From Paraburkholderia phosphatilytica (GTDB lineage Bacteria; Pseudomonadota; Gammaproteobacteria; Burkholderiales; Burkholderiaceae): a stretch of 64,000 nt of DNA. A program made the translations under genes and the position numbers. Shown in pieces: positions 9,702 through 20,623 of the stretch. The notes beneath the pieces were generated by a model. It did no database searches, was not told where the DNA came from, and saw nothing but the letters and a program-made list of their open reading frames with translations. The stretch lies in the NCBI RefSeq assembly GCF_003443895.1, contig NZ_QQOA01000010.1:124001-188000 (forward strand). The letters run 5' to 3'. Every line of letters starts with the position of its first letter. Within the stretch, counting starts at the first letter, position 1.

Positions 9702-11075
9702 GTGGCAATCATGAAAAAGCTTAGCTTCACACTGTCCGCGGCATGGCTCGTCGCCGTCGCTTCCCTGATGCCCGCCGCTTCCGTGCAGGCTCAGGCGCTC
9801 AGCGACAACAATGGCCAGACCGTCGATACGATCGCGGCGGTGGTCAACAACGGCGTGATCACGCAGCGCGAGCTCGACCAGCGCGTCGGCCTGATCACGC
9901 GCCGCCTTCAGCAGCAGCACGCGCCCGTTCCGCCGGTCGACCAGCTTCGCCAGCAGGTGCTGAACCAGATGGTGCTCGAACGCATCCAGCTGCAAAAGGC
10001 GAAGGAAGACGGCATCACTGTCGACGACGCCGCGGTGAACCGCACGCTCGAGCGCCTCGCGCAGGCGAACAACATGTCGCTCGAAATCTACCGTGCGCGC
10101 ATCGAGGCGGAAGGGGTGCCCTGGTCCACCTTCACGAACGACGCCCGCAACGAGCTGACGCTCTCGAAGCTGCGCGAGAAGGAAGTGGACAGCAAGGTGA
10201 CGGTGTCCGACGCGGAAGTCGCGAACTACATCGCGAGCCAGCGCGGCCCGAACGCCGGCCTCACCAACGACCTGCGCTTCGAGCACATCTTCCTGAACGC
10301 ACCGCTCAACGCGTCGGAAACCGATATCGAAGCGGCGCAGCGCAAGGCGCAGTCGCTCCTGTCGGAAGCGCAGAACGGCGCGAACTTCGAGAAGCTCGCG
10401 AAGAACAACTCGCAGGCGCCGGATGCTTCGAAGGGCGGCGACATGGGCTATCAGCCGCCTTCGTCGCTGCCGCCGAAGTTCGTCGAAGCCGCGGCGAACC
10501 TGCGCGCGGGTGAAGTCAACTCCACGGTGATCCGCACGGATAGCGGCTTCGAAGTGCTGCGCCTCGTCGATCGCCGCGCCAGCGACAGCACGCAGACCGG
10601 CGACGCGCCGAAGATCGTGCAGACGCACGTGCGCCACATCCTGCTGCGCGTCGGCGACGGCCTGTCCGAACAGCAGGCGCGCCAGAAGCTGCTCGATATC
10701 CGCCAGCAGATCGCGAACGGAGGCGACTTCGGCAACTACGCGCGTACGTACTCGCAGGACGGCTCGGCGTCGCAGGGCGGCGACCTCGGCTGGATCAGCC
10801 CGGGCGAAACGGTGCCGGAATTCGAGCGTGCGATGAACAGCCTGAAGGACGGCCAGATCAGCGAGCCGGTGCGCAGCGAATACGGCTATCACCTGATCCA
10901 GGTGCTCGGCCGCCGCGATGCGGAAGGCTCGGTCACCCAGCAGATGGATCTCGCGCGTCAGGCGATCGGCCAGCGCAAGGCCGAGCAGGCGTACTCCGAC
11001 TGGCTGCGCGAACTGCGTGACAGCGCGTACGTCGAGTACAAGATCAGCGGCATGCAGCCGCCGCAAGTGCACTGA
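9702..11075 (+). CDS. surA: Periplasmic chaperone and peptidyl-prolyl isomerase SurA
   Basis: A 457-residue exported chaperone for outer-membrane proteins. A signal peptide ends at SVQAQA (about residue 30). The N-terminal chaperone domain starts [21 protein letters not shown]. Two parvulin domains follow: the first near [10 protein letters not shown] to [20 protein letters not shown], the second from [20 protein letters not shown] to [18 protein letters not shown]. The GTG at 9702 is preferred because GGAG lies six bases before it; an in-frame ATG at 9711 has poor spacing. It lies 63 bases after lptD and two bases before pdxA. Confidence 0.95.
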   Translation: MAIMKKLSFTLSAAWLVAVASLMPAASVQAQALSDNNGQTVDTIAAVVNNGVITQRELDQRVGLITRRLQQQHAPVPPVDQLRQQVLNQMVLERIQLQKAKEDGITVDDAAVNRTLERLAQANNMSLEIYRARIEAEGVPWSTFTNDARNELTLSKLREKEVDSKVTVSDAEVANYIASQRGPNAGLTNDLRFEHIFLNAPLNASETDIEAAQRKAQSLLSEAQNGANFEKLAKNNSQAPDASKGGDMGYQPPSSLPPKFVEAAANLRAGEVNSTVIRTDSGFEVLRLVDRRASDSTQTGDAPKIVQTHVRHILLRVGDGLSEQQARQKLLDIRQQIANGGDFGNYARTYSQDGSASQGGDLGWISPGETVPEFERAMNSLKDGQISEPVRSEYGYHLIQVLGRRDAEGSVTQQMDLARQAIGQRKAEQAYSDWLRELRDSAYVEYKISGMQPPQVH

Positions 11076-11077
11076 CC

Positions 11078-12079
11078 ATGAGCCGGGCCGCTACGCATCC
11101 GCCGGTGCAGATCGCGATCACGACCGGCGAACCCGCCGGCGTCGGTCCCGAACTGACCGCGCAGGCGCTGGCGGGCGCGGCCGCGCATTGGCCCGACGCG
11201 CGCTTCACCGTGCTCGGCGACGCCGCGCTGCTCGCTGGGCGGGCGAAGGCGGTCGGCGTCGACTGGGCGTCGCTTGCGTCGGGTGAGCGCATCCGCGTGC
11301 TGAACGTCGCGCTCGGCGCGCCTTCGGTGGCGGGCAAACTCGATGCGGCGAACGGCCGCTACGTGCTCGCGCTGCTCGACCACGCAATCGACGGTGCGCT
11401 CGCGCGCACGTTCGATGCGATCGTCACGGCGCCGCTGCAGAAGAGCACGATCAACGATGCCGGTGTGCCGTTCACCGGCCACACCGAATATCTCTCCGAA
11501 CGCACCGGCACGCCACGCGTCGTGATGATGCTGGCCGGCACCGGGCAGCGTCCGCTGCGTGTCGCGCTCGCCACCACGCATCTGCCGCTGAAGGATGTGT
11601 CCGCGGCGCTTTCGATCGAAGGTCTCGTCGACACGCTGCGTATCATCGATCACGACCTGCGCGAACACTTCGGCCTGCCCGCGCCGCGCATTCTCGTGAC
11701 CGGCCTGAATCCGCACGCGGGTGAAAACGGCTACCTCGGCCGCGAGGAAATCGACGTGATCGAGCCGGCGCTGAAAGCGGCCAACGCGAAGGGCATCGAC
11801 GCCCGCGGGCCGTATCCGGCGGACACGCTGTTCCAGCCGCGCTATCTGGAGCACGCGGACTGCGTGCTCGCAATGTTCCATGACCAGGGCCTGCCGGTGC
11901 TGAAGTACGCAACCTTCGGCGAAGGCATCAACGTGACGCTCGGCCTGCCGATCGTGCGAACCTCCGTGGATCACGGCACCGCGCTCGATCTCGCCGGCTC
12001 GGGCCGCGCGGATGCCGGCAGTCTGATCGCCGCGATCGATACGGCCGTCACGATGGCGCGCAATCGCCGCGGCAACTGA
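11078..12079 (+). CDS. pdxA: 4-hydroxythreonine-4-phosphate dehydrogenase
   Basis: A 333-residue PdxA, the NAD-dependent oxidative decarboxylase of the deoxyxylulose-5-phosphate-dependent pyridoxal phosphate pathway. The opening [17 protein letters not shown] and the three metal-binding histidine segments ([39 protein letters not shown]) are all present. Length is normal for the family. Only two bases separate it from the surA stop, so translation is probably coupled. The surA-pdxA-rsmA order is conserved in proteobacteria. Confidence 0.96.
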   Translation: MSRAATHPPVQIAITTGEPAGVGPELTAQALAGAAAHWPDARFTVLGDAALLAGRAKAVGVDWASLASGERIRVLNVALGAPSVAGKLDAANGRYVLALLDHAIDGALARTFDAIVTAPLQKSTINDAGVPFTGHTEYLSERTGTPRVVMMLAGTGQRPLRVALATTHLPLKDVSAALSIEGLVDTLRIIDHDLREHFGLPAPRILVTGLNPHAGENGYLGREEIDVIEPALKAANAKGIDARGPYPADTLFQPRYLEHADCVLAMFHDQGLPVLKYATFGEGINVTLGLPIVRTSVDHGTALDLAGSGRADAGSLIAAIDTAVTMARNRRGN

Positions 12080-12103
12080 CCTCTTTCGTTTTTTCCATTG
12101 TCG

Positions 12104-12949
12104 ATGTCGAACAGCAGACAGCACCAGGGCCATTTCGCGCGCAAGCGTTTCGGGCAGAACTTTCTGGTCGATATGGGCGTGATCGATGCGATCGTCGACA
12201 TCATCCGTCCGCAGCGCGGCGAACGCATGGTCGAGATCGGGCCGGGCCTCGCTGCGTTGACCGAACCGCTCGCCGTGCGCATCGCCACGCCAGAGTCGCC
12301 GCTGCACGCGGTCGAACTGGACCGCGATCTGATCGCGCGGCTCAAGAAGCAGTTCGGCGACAAGCTCGAACTGCACGAGGGCGACGCGCTCGCGTTCGAC
12401 TTCGGCTCGCTCGCGCTGCCAGGCGTGCCGGGGGTGCCGGACCACAAGCCGACGCTGCGCATCGTCGGCAACCTGCCGTACAACATTTCGAGCCCGCTGC
12501 TGTTTCATCTCGCAACGTTCGCGCACTGCGTCGTCGACCAGCACTTCATGCTGCAGAACGAGGTGGTGGAGCGCATGGTGGCCGAGCCGGGCAGCAAGGC
12601 GTTCAGCCGTCTCACGGTGATGCTGCAGTACCGCTACGTGATCGACAAACTGCTCGACGTGCCGCCCGAATCGTTCCAGCCGCCGCCGAAGGTCAATTCC
12701 GCGATCGTACGGATGATTCCGTACGCGCCGCATGAACTGCCGAAGGTCGATGAAGCCACGCTCGGTGCGCTCGTCACGGACGCGTTTTCGCAGCGGCGCA
12801 AGATGCTGCGCAACACGCTGTCGAACTGGCGCGAGCGGGTCGATTTCGACGCGCTCGGCTTCGACCTCGCGCGGCGCGCGGAAGACGTGCCGGTAGACGA
12901 ATACGTGCGAGTCGCACAGACCGCGAAGCCGGCCGCGCAGGGCGAGTAA
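12104..12949 (+). CDS. rsmA: 16S rRNA (A1518/A1519) dimethyltransferase KsgA/RsmA
   Basis: A 281-residue SAM-dependent methyltransferase that dimethylates two adjacent adenines near the 3' end of 16S rRNA. Family landmarks are [13 protein letters not shown], the SAM loop [11 protein letters not shown], the acidic HAVELDRDL, and catalytic [26 protein letters not shown] is typical of the C-terminal domain. The ATG at 12104 is preferred over an in-frame TTG two codons upstream. Neither has a strong ribosome site, consistent with readthrough coupling from pdxA 24 bases upstream. Confidence 0.95.
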   Translation: MSNSRQHQGHFARKRFGQNFLVDMGVIDAIVDIIRPQRGERMVEIGPGLAALTEPLAVRIATPESPLHAVELDRDLIARLKKQFGDKLELHEGDALAFDFGSLALPGVPGVPDHKPTLRIVGNLPYNISSPLLFHLATFAHCVVDQHFMLQNEVVERMVAEPGSKAFSRLTVMLQYRYVIDKLLDVPPESFQPPPKVNSAIVRMIPYAPHELPKVDEATLGALVTDAFSQRRKMLRNTLSNWRERVDFDALGFDLARRAEDVPVDEYVRVAQTAKPAAQGE

Positions 12950-12972
12950 TCGCCGATGCCGACTATCGGCTG

Positions 12973-13941
12973 CTAGCCACGAGCCGATCCCCGCCGTGCT
13001 GGCGCGTTCACGAGCGCGATGCCCGCGAGCACCAGCAGCGCCGCGGTCAGGAACCGCGTGCTGAACGATTCTCCGAGCAGCAGCACGCCGAACGTGACGC
13101 CGAAGAGCGGCGTCATGAACGAAAACACCGACAGCCGTGACGCGATATAGCGCGTGAGCAGCCAGAACCACAGCAGATAGCTGACGAACGCCACCACCAC
13201 GGCCTGATACGCGAGGCTCATCGCCGCAAGCGGTGTGACGCTCGCCACCTTCACCTGTCCGAGCAGCAGCGCAAGACCCAGCAGCACGATCGCCGACACC
13301 GCGAGCTGATAGAACAGCGTCTTGCTCGCGCTGATATGCGCGAGACGCGTGCCGCGCACGACGAGCGTCGTCGCGGCCCACGCGATGCCGCCGAGCACGC
13401 CGAGCGCATCGCCGGCAACGCCCGCGAGCGGCGCACCATGCGCGGTGTGCGCCGCCTGCGCGACGTCTGCGCTGCGCACGAAGCCATCCGCGAACGCGAG
13501 CGCGATGCCCGCGAACGCGACGGCGATGCCAGTCCATTGCAGCCGCCGCAACCGCTCGCCCGGCACGAAGCAGTGCAGACTGAGCGCGGTAAAGCACGGC
13601 GCGGTGTAGAGGAACACGGCCATCCGCGATGCGCTCGTCAGTGTGAGGCCGAAGAAGATGCAGATGAATTCGGTGGCGAACAGCATGCCCGCCAGCACGC
13701 CGGCGCCGAGCGTGCCGTCGCGGCGAAAGAGCGGCGTGCCCCGCGTCGACGCCCACGCCCAGACGAGGAGCGTGGCGATCGTCGAGCGCAATCCAGCCTG
13801 AAACACGGGCTCGAACGTCGCGTTCGCCGTCTTGATCGCAACCTGCTGCATGCCCCAGATCGCGCACAGCAGAATCATCAGCAGGATCGCGAGGCTGTCG
13901 AGCGGGCGTCGAGTGTGCAGAGCGGCGGCGGTCGTGCTCAT
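12973..13941 (-). CDS. DMT-family (EamA) membrane transporter
   Basis: A 322-residue protein with ten predicted membrane helices and a duplicated EamA architecture (first half about residues 15-150, second about 170-310). Conserved segments are LLCAIWGMQQVAIK and FMTPLFGVTFGVLLLGE. Family members export metabolites such as amino acids, nucleosides or drugs, and the substrate cannot be inferred. It is convergent with rsmA (23-bp gap containing a weak GCCGAT/ATCGGC hairpin) and divergent from gloA. Confidence 0.85.
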   Translation of the reverse strand: MSTTAAALHTRRPLDSLAILLMILLCAIWGMQQVAIKTANATFEPVFQAGLRSTIATLLVWAWASTRGTPLFRRDGTLGAGVLAGMLFATEFICIFFGLTLTSASRMAVFLYTAPCFTALSLHCFVPGERLRRLQWTGIAVAFAGIALAFADGFVRSADVAQAAHTAHGAPLAGVAGDALGVLGGIAWAATTLVVRGTRLAHISASKTLFYQLAVSAIVLLGLALLLGQVKVASVTPLAAMSLAYQAVVVAFVSYLLWFWLLTRYIASRLSVFSFMTPLFGVTFGVLLLGESFSTRFLTAALLVLAGIALVNAPARRGSARG

Positions 13942-14133
13942 GAGCGGAATGCTGTCTCGTGTGATTTTTGACTGGAAGGCGCCGCGCGCAATGCGTGCGT
14001 TGCTGAACGGGGCCGCGCCTCATGCGACGCGCCCGTGCATTCTGACATCGGATCGCGGTGCCGGCGAGCCGACGGCGGTCGGGCGTTTTTGGTAGAGTCG
14101 GTGGTTTCGACGCAAGCAACACGGAGCCCCACG

Positions 14134-14523
14134 ATGCGCCTGCTTCACACCATGCTCCGGGTCGGCGACCTGGACCGTTCGATCAAGTTCTACAGCGAGC
14201 TGCTCGGCATGAAAGTGCTGCGCCGCAACGACTATCCGGAAGGCCGCTTCACGCTCGCGTTCGTCGGCTATGAAGACGAACGCGACGGCACCGTGATCGA
14301 GCTGACCCATAACTGGGACACCGCTTCGTACGATCTCGGCACGGCGTTCGGTCACCTCGCGGTGGAAGTCGACGACGCCTATGCCGCGTGCGCGAAGATC
14401 AAGGAGCAGGGCGGCACGGTTGTGCGCGAAGCGGGCCCGATGAAGCACGGCACGACCGTGATCGCGTTCGTGACGGACCCGGACGGCTACAAGATCGAGT
14501 TCATCCAGAAGAAGACGCAGTAA
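14134..14523 (+). CDS. gloA: Lactoylglutathione lyase (glyoxalase I)
   Basis: A 129-residue metal-dependent glyoxalase I that converts the methylglyoxal-glutathione hemithioacetal to S-lactoylglutathione. All four metal ligands sit at the E. coli GloA numbering: His5, Glu56 ([10 protein letters not shown]), His74 ([10 protein letters not shown]) and Glu122 (YKIEFIQ). Length is that of the bacterial Ni-type enzyme. The start is supported by family alignment ([17 protein letters not shown]) and ACGGAG ten bases upstream. Confidence 0.96.
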   Translation: MRLLHTMLRVGDLDRSIKFYSELLGMKVLRRNDYPEGRFTLAFVGYEDERDGTVIELTHNWDTASYDLGTAFGHLAVEVDDAYAACAKIKEQGGTVVREAGPMKHGTTVIAFVTDPDGYKIEFIQKKTQ

Positions 14524-14568
14524 CGTCCTCTACTGATCGCCGGGTATTGCCGCCACGCAGGGAACACG

Positions 14569-14967
14569 ATGACTCCGATCGCCACCTTCGCCGACGAGAT
14601 CGCCGCCGTGAACGCGGCGGTGCAAACGTGGTTCAACGGCACAGAGGAAGCCGGTTTTCTCGACCGGCTGATGGATCATTTCAGCGACGACTGCTCGGTC
14701 GTGCTGCCCGACGGCACGCTGCTCGACAAGGTCTCGCTACGCGACGTCTTTGCGGCGCGCGGTGGACTGCGACCGAAGCTGACGATCGAGATCACGGAGA
14801 TCGCACTGGTTGCCGAATGGGATGGCGGCGCGGTGGCGAGCTACGTCGAGCGCCAGAACGATGGGGTGGGTAATCGCAACGCGCGCCGCTCGACCGTGCT
14901 GTTCGTTCGCGACGAAGAGGGCACGCCGCGCTGGTGCCGGCTGCACGAGACATTCTTCAAGGAGTAG
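14569..14967 (+). CDS. NTF2-like/SnoaL-type domain protein of unknown function
   Basis: A 132-residue protein with an alpha-plus-beta layout fitting the NTF2/SnoaL (DUF4440-like) superfamily: an amphipathic first helix (AVNAAVQTWFNG), a second helix ending in FSDDCSVVLPDG, and late strands with RRSTVLFVRDEEGTPRWCRLHETFF. Such proteins include small isomerases, hydrolases and non-catalytic binders, and no catalytic residue can be assigned. It follows gloA by 45 bases on the same strand and is closed by its own terminator, so cotranscription with gloA is likely. Confidence 0.7.
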   Translation: MTPIATFADEIAAVNAAVQTWFNGTEEAGFLDRLMDHFSDDCSVVLPDGTLLDKVSLRDVFAARGGLRPKLTIEITEIALVAEWDGGAVASYVERQNDGVGNRNARRSTVLFVRDEEGTPRWCRLHETFFKE

Positions 14968-14969
14968 CG

Positions 14970-14996
14970 GCACACACGGCTTTTGCCGCTGTGCTT

Positions 14997-14998
<2 letters not shown>
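14970..14998 (+). terminator. Intrinsic terminator after the gloA-NTF2 unit
   Basis: An imperfect hairpin (GCACACACGGC at 14970-14980, loop TTTT, GCCGCTGTGC at 14985-14994) is followed by TTTTA. It starts three bases after the stop codon and runs into the 3' end of the convergent metallopeptidase gene. Confidence 0.6.
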
Positions 14999-15931
<933 letters not shown>

Positions 15932-15932
<1 letters not shown>

Positions 15933-16702
15933 CAGATTCGGGCTGCGGCGGGCGTGCTGTCCGCGGCGCTATACGCGTTCGGATCGATACGGCGCATCTC
16001 TGCTTCGATCCAGGCTTCTACACGCGTATTCAGTTCGTCGGGTGTGAGACCCGCCGACTCGATCGGCTTGCCGATCGACACCGTGACTATACCAGGATAT
16101 TTATAAAACGAATTGCGCGGCCACACGTGCCCCGCATTGTGTGCGATCGGCACGACAGGCGCGCCCGTTGCGATCGCGAAACGCGTTCCGCCCGTCTTGT
16201 ACTTGCCTTGCTTGCCGACCGGCGTGCGCGTGCCTTCGGGGAACATGATCACCCACGCGCCTTCGCTCATCCGGTGCTTGCCCTGGCGCGTCACCGAGCT
16301 GAACGCGTTCTTGCCTTCCTTGCGATCGATGTGGACCATCTTCAGCATGCCGAGCGCCCAGCCGAAGAACGGCACATACAGCAGCTCGCGCTTGAACACG
16401 TAGCAGAGCGGACGCGGCATCAGCGCGGGAAAGGCGAGCGTTTCCCACGCGGACTGATGCTTCGACAGCAGCACGGCTGGGCCGTCCGGCAGATTCTCCC
16501 AACCTTGAATCTCGAAGCGGATGCCGTTCAGGTAGCGCGTGACGAAGATCGTCGCGCGGCACCAGCCCACCGCCATCCAGTAGCGCTTGTCCGCATGCAG
16601 GAACGGAAATGCGATGAAGCACGCGGTTGCGTACGGCACCGTGAACGCGGCGAAGTAGATGAGGAGCAGCAGCGAGCGGATGAAGAGCATCGGCGTGGTC
16701 AT
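15932..16702 (-). CDS. plsC: 1-acyl-sn-glycerol-3-phosphate acyltransferase
   Basis: A 256-residue inner-membrane acyltransferase making phosphatidic acid. An N-terminal hydrophobic anchor spans residues 5-35. Catalytic motif I is HQSAWE (His82 to Glu87, i.e. HX4E rather than the textbook HX4D). Motif III is FPEGTRT (154-160). It lies 28 bases after gmhB and overlaps the next gene by one base. The HX4E form is compatible with activity in related proteins, but it is a real departure from E. coli PlsC. Confidence 0.88.
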
Positions 16703-16730
16703 GCAGTGATGAGGACGCGCGCGCTGCGCG

Positions 16731-17291
16731 TCACTCGTGTTCTTCCGAAAGAAAGTCGAGTGCGAACGCGCGGAGGTCGTCGTGGACCTTTGTGCCCGGC
16801 GGCAGGTTGCCGGCCGCGAGCGTCTTTTCGCCCTTGCCGGTGCGCACGAGGTGCGTCGGAAAACCGAGCGCCGCGGCCGCCTGCAGGTCGCGCAGCGAAT
16901 CGCCGACGGACGGCGTGTGCGCCGGATCGATCTCGAAGCGCTCCGCGATCATCTTCAGCATGCCGGGCTTCGGCTTGCGGCATTCGCAGTGATCTTCCGA
17001 TGTATGCGGGCAGAAGAACACCGCGTCGATGCGCGCGCCGACCGCGGCGGCCGCGCGATGCATCTTCAGATGCATCGCGTTCAGCGTGGCCATGTCGAAC
17101 AGACCGCGGCCGATGCCGGACTGGTTGGTCGCGACCGCGACGCGGTAGCCGGCGTGGTTCAGACGCGCGATCGCCTCGAGGCTGCCCGGCAGCGCGATCC
17201 ATTCGTCCGGCGTTTTGATGTACGCGTCCGAGTCGACGTTGATGACGCCGTCCCGGTCGAGCACGATCAGCTTGCGGTTCGGATTGCCCAT
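16731..17291 (-). CDS. gmhB: D-glycero-beta-D-manno-heptose 1,7-bisphosphate 7-phosphatase
   Basis: A 186-residue HAD-superfamily phosphatase with motif I DRDGVIN (Asp12, Asp14), motif II TNQSG, a zinc loop C94-P-H96 plus C102/C104, and motif III/IV RKPKPGM and GDSLRDLQAA. The zinc loop separates GmhB from histidinol phosphatase and other HADs. It acts in ADP-heptose synthesis for the LPS inner core. It sits between glyS (13-bp gap) and plsC in the leftward cluster. Confidence 0.93.
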   Translation of the reverse strand: MGNPNRKLIVLDRDGVINVDSDAYIKTPDEWIALPGSLEAIARLNHAGYRVAVATNQSGIGRGLFDMATLNAMHLKMHRAAAAVGARIDAVFFCPHTSEDHCECRKPKPGMLKMIAERFEIDPAHTPSVGDSLRDLQAAAALGFPTHLVRTGKGEKTLAAGNLPPGTKVHDDLRAFALDFLSEEHE

Positions 17292-17304
17292 GACGATGCC
17301 TGCG

Positions 17305-19410
17305 TCAGGCTGCGAGCCGCGAGATATCCGCGACGCAGTTCATCTGCTGGTGCAGCGCGCCGAGCAGCGCGAGACGGTTCGCGCGCAACGCCGGGTCGTC
17401 CGCGTTCACCATCACGTCGTTGAAGAACGTGTCGACCGGTTCGCGCAGCGCCGCGAGCGCCGACAGCGCGCCGGTATAGCGGCGCTCGGCGAGTTGCGAC
17501 TGCACCGCTGGCGTGACCGCTTCGAGCTGCGCGTGCAGCGCCTTCTCGGCCGCTTCCACGAGCAGCGCGGACTGCACGCTGTTCGTGGTCGCGCCTTTCG
17601 ACTTCTTCAGGATGTTCGAGATGCGCTTGTTCGCCGCCGCGAGCGCCGCGGCTTCCGCCAGCGTCGCGAATTCGCGCACCGCATCCAGACGCGCGACGAT
17701 GTCGTCGAGGCGTGTCGGGTTCAGCGCGAGCACTGCGTCGATTTCGCCCGCGGCATAGCCGCGTTCGCGCAGGATGCCGCGCAGGCGGTCCACGCAGAAC
17801 TCGACAATCGCGACCGTCGATTCAGTCACAGCCGGTACGGCCGCGAACTGCGCATGCGCGGCGCGCAGCACTTCGACGAGATCGAGCGGCAACTGCTTTT
17901 CGACGAGAATACGCAGCACGCCGAGCGCGTGACGGCGCAGCGCGAACGGGTCTTTCTCGCCGGTGGGCTGCAGGCCGATGCCCCAGATGCCGACGAGCGT
18001 TTCGAGCTTGTCCGCGAGCGCGACGATCGTGCCGGTGGTGGTGGCGGGCAACGCGTCGCCGGAGAAGCGCGGCTGGTAGTGCTCGGTGCACGCGAGCGCA
18101 ACCTCTTCCGGCTCGCCGTCGTGGCGCGCGTAGTAGGTGCCCATCGTGCCCTGCAGCTCGGGGAATTCGCCGACCATGTCGGTGATCAGGTCGGCCTTCG
18201 CCAGGTGCGCGGCGCGCTTCGCGAGCGCGACGTCGGCGTTCAGCATCGACGCGATCGCGCCCGACAGCGCTTCGACCCGCTCCACGCGTTGCAGCGCCGA
18301 GCCGAGCTTGTTGTGATAGACGACGTTCGCGAGCAACGGCACGCGGTCGGCGAGCGTCTTCTTCTTGTCCTGCTCGAAGAAGAACTTCGCATCGGCGAGA
18401 CGCGGGCGCACCACGCGCTCGTTGCCTTCGACAATCTCGCCCGGCGTCGTCGTCTGGATGTTCGACACGATCAGGAAGCGCGAGCGCAGCTTGCCGGCTT
18501 GATCCGTCAGCGCGAAATACTTCTGGTTGGTCTGCATCGTGAGGATCAGGCATTCCTGCGGCACCTGCAGGAACTCGTCCTCGAAGCGGCACGAATACAC
18601 GACCGGCCATTCGACGAGCGACGTCACTTCGTCGAGCAGCGACTCGGGCATCACCACGTCGTCGCCTTCCGCCTGCGCGAGCAGATGCGTGCGGATCGCT
18701 TCCTTGCGGTCAGCGAAACTCGCGACCACGTGGCCGCGATGCGCGAGCGTTTCCGCGTAGTGGTCCGCGTGCTGGATCTGCACGAAGCCTTCGGACAGGA
18801 AGCGATGGCCGAGCGTCGTGTCGTCGGCGTCGATGCCGAATGCCGAGACCGGCACCACGCGTTCGCCATGCAGCACTGTCAGACGATGCACCGGGCGCAC
18901 GAACTGCACGCTCGATCCATCCGGACGCTGATACGTCATCACCTTCGGGATCGGCAGCTTCGAGATGGCGAGCGCTTCGTCGAGCGCGCCCTGCAGGCCG
19001 TCGGCGAGCGTCGCGCCCGGCGCGGCATAGCGCAGGAAGAACGCTTCGGCCTTGCCGTCCGATGCGCGTTCCAGATCGTTCACCGAGAAATCGGGAAAGC
19101 CGAGCGCGGCGAGCTTTTTCGCGAGCGGCGCGGTGGGCTGCCCGTTCGCATCGAGTGCGACCGACACCGGCAGCACTTTCTCGCGTACGTGTTTTTCCGG
19201 CGCGACGTCGCGCACGTTGCGGATCGTGACGCCGAGGCGGCGCGGCGTCGCATAGCGTTCGAACGACGGCTCGCCGTCGATCAGGTCGCGCGCCGCGAGG
19301 CGCTGCACGATGCCTTCGGCAAATGCGTCGCCAAGACGCGCGAGCGCCTTCGGCGGCAGCTCTTCGGTCAGCAGTTCGACGAGCAGGGTAGCGGTATGGG
19401 CTTGAGTCAT
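17305..19410 (-). CDS. glyS: Glycyl-tRNA synthetase beta subunit
   Basis: A 701-residue beta subunit of the bacterial alpha2beta2 glycyl-tRNA synthetase. It opens with [16 protein letters not shown] and carries the tubular beta-domain segments [15 protein letters not shown] and [19 protein letters not shown]. An HD-like segment is [29 protein letters not shown]-terminal anticodon-binding region follows (about 590-690). Length is normal. It lies 16 bases downstream of glyQ. Confidence 0.97.
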   Translation of the reverse strand: MTQAHTATLLVELLTEELPPKALARLGDAFAEGIVQRLAARDLIDGEPSFERYATPRRLGVTIRNVRDVAPEKHVREKVLPVSVALDANGQPTAPLAKKLAALGFPDFSVNDLERASDGKAEAFFLRYAAPGATLADGLQGALDEALAISKLPIPKVMTYQRPDGSSVQFVRPVHRLTVLHGERVVPVSAFGIDADDTTLGHRFLSEGFVQIQHADHYAETLAHRGHVVASFADRKEAIRTHLLAQAEGDDVVMPESLLDEVTSLVEWPVVYSCRFEDEFLQVPQECLILTMQTNQKYFALTDQAGKLRSRFLIVSNIQTTTPGEIVEGNERVVRPRLADAKFFFEQDKKKTLADRVPLLANVVYHNKLGSALQRVERVEALSGAIASMLNADVALAKRAAHLAKADLITDMVGEFPELQGTMGTYYARHDGEPEEVALACTEHYQPRFSGDALPATTTGTIVALADKLETLVGIWGIGLQPTGEKDPFALRRHALGVLRILVEKQLPLDLVEVLRAAHAQFAAVPAVTESTVAIVEFCVDRLRGILRERGYAAGEIDAVLALNPTRLDDIVARLDAVREFATLAEAAALAAANKRISNILKKSKGATTNSVQSALLVEAAEKALHAQLEAVTPAVQSQLAERRYTGALSALAALREPVDTFFNDVMVNADDPALRANRLALLGALHQQMNCVADISRLAA

Positions 19411-19426
19411 TGTGTTCGTGTTCCCG

Positions 19427-20440
19427 TTATTGCTGGGCGTCGGGACGGCCGGGTTCGTTCTTCATCGGCGGCGCCCACGCCGGCCGGGCGGCGTCCTGTT
19501 CGTCGGTGGTGAGACCCGGCACGCCATGCACCGGGTTGCCGAGCATCGGGAAGCCGAGCTTTTCGCGCGAATCGTAATAGGCCTGCGCGACCTGACGCGA
19601 CAGATTCCGGATGCGGCCGATGTACGCCGCACGCTCCGTGACCGAGATCGCGCCGCGCGCGTCGAGCAGATTGAACGTGTGCGCGGACTTCAGAACCAGT
19701 TCATAGGCCGGCAGCGCGAGCTGCGCTTCGATCATGCGCTTCGCTTCCGCTTCGTAGTTCGAGAAAAACGTGAACAGCAGATCGACGTTCGCGTGCTCGA
19801 AGTTGTAGGTGGACTGCTCGACCTCGTTCTGGTGGTACACGTCGCCGTAGGTGAGGCGGCGCAGCTCGGGGCCGTTCGGTCCCTGCTCTTCCCATTCCGT
19901 CCAGATCAGGTCGTAGACGTTCTCCACCTTCTGCAGGTACATCGCGAGACGTTCGAGACCGTAGGTGATTTCGCCGAGCACCGGTTTGCAGTCGAGACCG
20001 CCCACCTGCTGGAAATACGTGAACTGCGTGACTTCCATGCCGTTCAGCCACACTTCCCAGCCGAGACCCCATGCGCCCAGCGTCGGATTTTCCCAGTCGT
20101 CTTCGACGAAACGCACGTCGTTCTGCTTCAGATCGAAGCCGAGCGCGGCGAGCGAGCCGAGGTACAGGTCGAGGATGTTTTCCGGCGCCGGCTTCAGCAC
20201 GACCTGGTACTGGTAGTAATGCTGCAGGCGGTTCGGGTTCTCGCCGTAGCGGCCGTCCTTCGGGCGGCGCGATGGCTGCACGTAGGCGGCGCGCCACGGT
20301 TCCGGGCCGATCGCGCGCAGGAACGTGTGGACGTGCGACGTGCCGGCGCCGACTTCCATGTCGATCGGCTGCAGAAGGGCGCAACCCTGCCGGTCCCAGT
20401 AGGACTGCAGCGTCAGGATGATTTGCTGAAACGTGAGCAT
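19427..20440 (-). CDS. glyQ: Glycyl-tRNA synthetase alpha subunit
   Basis: A 337-residue class II synthetase catalytic subunit. Diagnostic segments are [68 protein letters not shown] and the active-site region [22 protein letters not shown]. It precedes glyS with a 16-base gap, as in most bacteria with the tetrameric enzyme. The 183-bp upstream spacer to lnt holds a GCTAAA/TTTAGC inverted repeat (20513-20532). No T-box is visible. Confidence 0.97.
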   Translation of the reverse strand: MLTFQQIILTLQSYWDRQGCALLQPIDMEVGAGTSHVHTFLRAIGPEPWRAAYVQPSRRPKDGRYGENPNRLQHYYQYQVVLKPAPENILDLYLGSLAALGFDLKQNDVRFVEDDWENPTLGAWGLGWEVWLNGMEVTQFTYFQQVGGLDCKPVLGEITYGLERLAMYLQKVENVYDLIWTEWEEQGPNGPELRRLTYGDVYHQNEVEQSTYNFEHANVDLLFTFFSNYEAEAKRMIEAQLALPAYELVLKSAHTFNLLDARGAISVTERAAYIGRIRNLSRQVAQAYYDSREKLGFPMLGNPVHGVPGLTTDEQDAARPAWAPPMKNEPGRPDAQQ

Positions 20441-20623
20441 GAAGTTGTCTTTCTGGCGTGGGGCCGCGACGCGCAGGCGGGTGCGCGCGGGACGGCCGTG
20501 GAGCAGACAGCTGCTAAACCGATGATTTTAGCGGAAAGGGCGGGCGGCGACGCTTTTTTGCCGCCGTGCGCGATGCGGCCGCAAACGGATGCGGAGCCAC
20601 GCGCGGCGACCCCGCTCCGACCG

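Noticed and set aside
7347..11072. A 1241-codon leftward open frame opposite lptD and surA
   Set aside because: It mirrors two well-supported genes, with Arg/Val-rich shadow composition and no recognisable domain.
10958..14122. A 1054-codon leftward open frame over pdxA, rsmA and the DMT gene
   Set aside because: Composition and overlap with three firm genes show it is a shadow.
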